Assembly: GCA_028715985.1 (NCBI GenBank)
Contig: JAQUQR010000003.1
Location: 1-64,000 of the forward strand
Source: Methanocellales archaeon
GTDB taxonomy: Archaea; Halobacteriota; UBA148
Direction of reading: 5' to 3'
DNA length: 64,000 nucleotides
Part shown: positions 62,621-64,000 of the stretch, piece after piece
Numbering within the stretch: position 1 is the first letter of the stretch
Layout: each line of letters starts with the position of its first letter
Notes under the pieces: model-generated
What the model was told of the DNA's origin: nothing
The model's input: only the letters and a program-made list of their open reading frames with translations
Database searches by the model: none
Translations under genes and position numbers: made by a program

Positions 62621-63397
62621 TCAAGACTTAGGCTGAAAGACGCTCATGTATATACACTCTTCTGGTGGCAGGCCCATCTCTTGTTGCGGTTCCTCCGTAA
62701 ATTTAATTGGGGCGCCCCTTATGAGCACCATTGGAATTTGTTCATCGGCTTCCCCCATGAGGATTTGTGCTGCAGAAACCATGTCATCAGCTATCGCCCT
62801 AAACGTCACCTTCAATTTCTTTCCAAATATGTCTTCCCTTCCCCTGCAGTCTTCTACGGGCTCTATACCTGCAGTTGCAAGTGCAACGCCTATCACCCCT
62901 CTTTTAAGCGGAATAACTCTACTATCTCCTATGACTATCCCTATCTTCTTTCCAGCTTTCTTTTCGACATCTTTTCGTATCCTATCTGCTGTTTCTTGGG
63001 GGTCCTTTGGCAGCAGTACCACACAATCCTCAGGAGCATTGGAGGAGTCCACCCCCGCATTGACAACGAACAATCCATCTTTCTTGGTTAACAACACGCC
63101 TCTCGTCCCTCCGTAGACCTCATTGGCTTCTTGGAGAACGACCTCTACAATCTTGGGATTAAGATCATATTTTTTAGCAATTCTCATTGCATCTTCAGAT
63201 GGATTCACGCGATCCAATTTTTTTATTCTACCTTGGGAAGTGGCAACTGCGCTTTCTGCGATCACTATGACATCCCCATCCTCTAAGGGCAACTTCTCCT
63301 TCTCCAACACATTCAGCATCACTTTTGCAATATCATCCCCGGGCCTAATTATCGGTGTCTCGAGAGGGTATAACATCATCTTTTTCAAGCATTTCAC
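62621..63397 (-). CDS. cofE: coenzyme F420-0:L-glutamate ligase CofE
   Basis: Adds glutamates to F420-0, giving the deazaflavin hydride carrier of methanogenic and related pathways. The sequence contains PIIRPGDDIAKVM, ESAVATSQGR, NEVYGGTRGVLLTKKDG, NAGVDSSNAPEDCVVLLP, IGIVIGDSRVIPLKRGVIG and DCRGREDIFGK, all as in archaeal CofE. GTG 63397 overlaps the stop of the upstream gene (GTGA), so the pair is translationally coupled; ATG 63379 is the alternative start. Length (258) is normal. Confidence 0.93.
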   Translation of the reverse strand: MKCLKKMMLYPLETPIIRPGDDIAKVMLNVLEKEKLPLEDGDVIVIAESAVATSQGRIKKLDRVNPSEDAMRIAKKYDLNPKIVEVVLQEANEVYGGTRGVLLTKKDGLFVVNAGVDSSNAPEDCVVLLPKDPQETADRIRKDVEKKAGKKIGIVIGDSRVIPLKRGVIGVALATAGIEPVEDCRGREDIFGKKLKVTFRAIADDMVSAAQILMGEADEQIPMVLIRGAPIKFTEEPQQEMGLPPEECIYMSVFQPKS

Positions 63398-64000
63398 CTG
63401 TAAAGATATTTTACGTCCTTTTCCCTTTCAAGTGCATCTCTGATCAAGTTGCTTATCAGGGGCAGGTTGAAAGATTGTGTCTTTAACTTCCTTATCAAAT
63501 CGTTGATTTGTAATATAGTGCCGATGACGATGATGTCCGCTCTTTTTATCTCGCCGGACATCGCTCCCATGGGTATGGCTGCATCCCCTCCCCTGGCGAG
63601 CATTTCCTGTTTTATGATCAGAGCCTCTGGGGCTGTTACGTTTTTGATGAGCATGACCCGAGACACGGTCTTTTCCCTCATTATCTTTGTGCCCGCCTCA
63701 GTCACATCAAGAGACCTCATCAGCTCGACTGAATCTTCTGGGTTTTTCAGGTAATCGATCTTGATGACCTGATAGGCTCCATCATCAGTCATGATCTGTT
63801 TTCCTCGTATAGCTGTTGCCATTCTGATCACATCCCTTGTCTCCTTTATGTCATGTGTTCTCACTATATGCGCTCCTTTATACACGGCGATGGCAGTGCA
63901 TGCTAAAGTGCCCGCCAATCGATCAGAAGGCTCTGCTATGCCTAAGACGTCGCCGATAAAGGATTTGCGGGATATGGCCACTAGGATGGGTTTTCCGAGT
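63394..64000 (-). CDS. dihydropteroate synthase-like protein, 5' part outside window
   Basis: The frame is open to the right window edge (LGKPILVAISRKSFIGD at the edge), so only the C-terminal part is seen. SRKSFIG, RLAGTLACTAIAVYKGAH and VRTHDIKETRDVI form the pterin-binding end of dihydropteroate synthases. The following 130 residues (MTDDGAYQVIKIDYLKNPED and on) are an archaeal extension without a known role. In methanogens such proteins are thought to take part in folate or methanopterin synthesis. It is coupled with cofE. Confidence 0.85.
   Translation of the reverse strand, partial: LGKPILVAISRKSFIGDVLGIAEPSDRLAGTLACTAIAVYKGAHIVRTHDIKETRDVIRMATAIRGKQIMTDDGAYQVIKIDYLKNPEDSVELMRSLDVTEAGTKIMREKTVSRVMLIKNVTAPEALIIKQEMLARGGDAAIPMGAMSGEIKRADIIVIGTILQINDLIRKLKTQSFNLPLISNLIRDALEREKDVKYLYR

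Overview
The window is archaeal chromosomal DNA from a mesophilic-looking euryarchaeote of the methanogen or anaerobic methane/alkane-oxidiser kind. The evidence is an Orc1/Cdc6 initiator with origin recognition boxes, both subunits of the euryarchaeal D-family DNA polymerase, coenzyme F420 synthesis (CofE), an HdrA/MvhD-type iron-sulfur protein, PGF-CTERM surface anchors, an LSm protein and an intron-containing archaeal tRNA-Glu. Assignment below class level is not possible from this sequence alone.

Layout. 0.2-7.6 kb: a probable replication origin (inverted origin boxes around an AT-rich core) with orc1/cdc6, a signal peptidase and PolD small and large subunits. 7.8-8.5 kb: an AT-rich orphan with a nuclease-like motif. 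8.6-16.5 kb: a formate dehydrogenase-type operon (HdrA-MvhD-like polyferredoxin, TorD-like chaperone, Tat-exported Mo/W catalytic subunit with Cys at the Sec position, four-cluster ferredoxin, cytochrome b), followed by mobA. 16.5-17.6 kb: a HEPN-domain orphan.

17.8-35.3 kb is a molybdenum/tungsten island. It holds a ModE-type regulator, three ABC permease/ATPase pairs, two two-headed substrate-binding proteins (WtpA+ModA and WtpA+TupA, sharing 1048 bp of identical DNA and the same PGF-CTERM anchor), a MoSto-like metal storage protein, a MOT1-type molybdate permease, and cofactor genes mobB, moeA, moaB, moaE and moaA. Together with the formate dehydrogenase operon it reads as one programme: capture, discriminate, store and insert Mo or W into a surface-facing oxidoreductase.

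35.6-38.8 kb: two exported lipoproteins (transglutaminase-like with an EF-hand loop; Tat-targeted zinc ribbon). 39.0-44.2 kb: NiFe hydrogenase maturation genes hypF, hypC, hypA, hypB, hypE and a maturation protease, without hydrogenase structural genes or hypD in view. 44.2-50.5 kb: an HhH-AAA ATPase of unknown role, a single-chain restriction-modification enzyme and a second HEPN-like protein. 50.6-55.4 kb: tRNA-Glu with a D-arm intron, a metallo-beta-lactamase protein, DUF116, an NfnAB/SudAB-type flavoprotein pair and a rhomboid protease. 55.4-64 kb: housekeeping and orphan genes including a MagIII/EndoIII-like glycosylase, an OB-HD nuclease, archaeal MetE, a SANT-like/HTH protein beside LSm, tRNA-Gln, cofE and a dihydropteroate synthase-like gene cut by the window edge.
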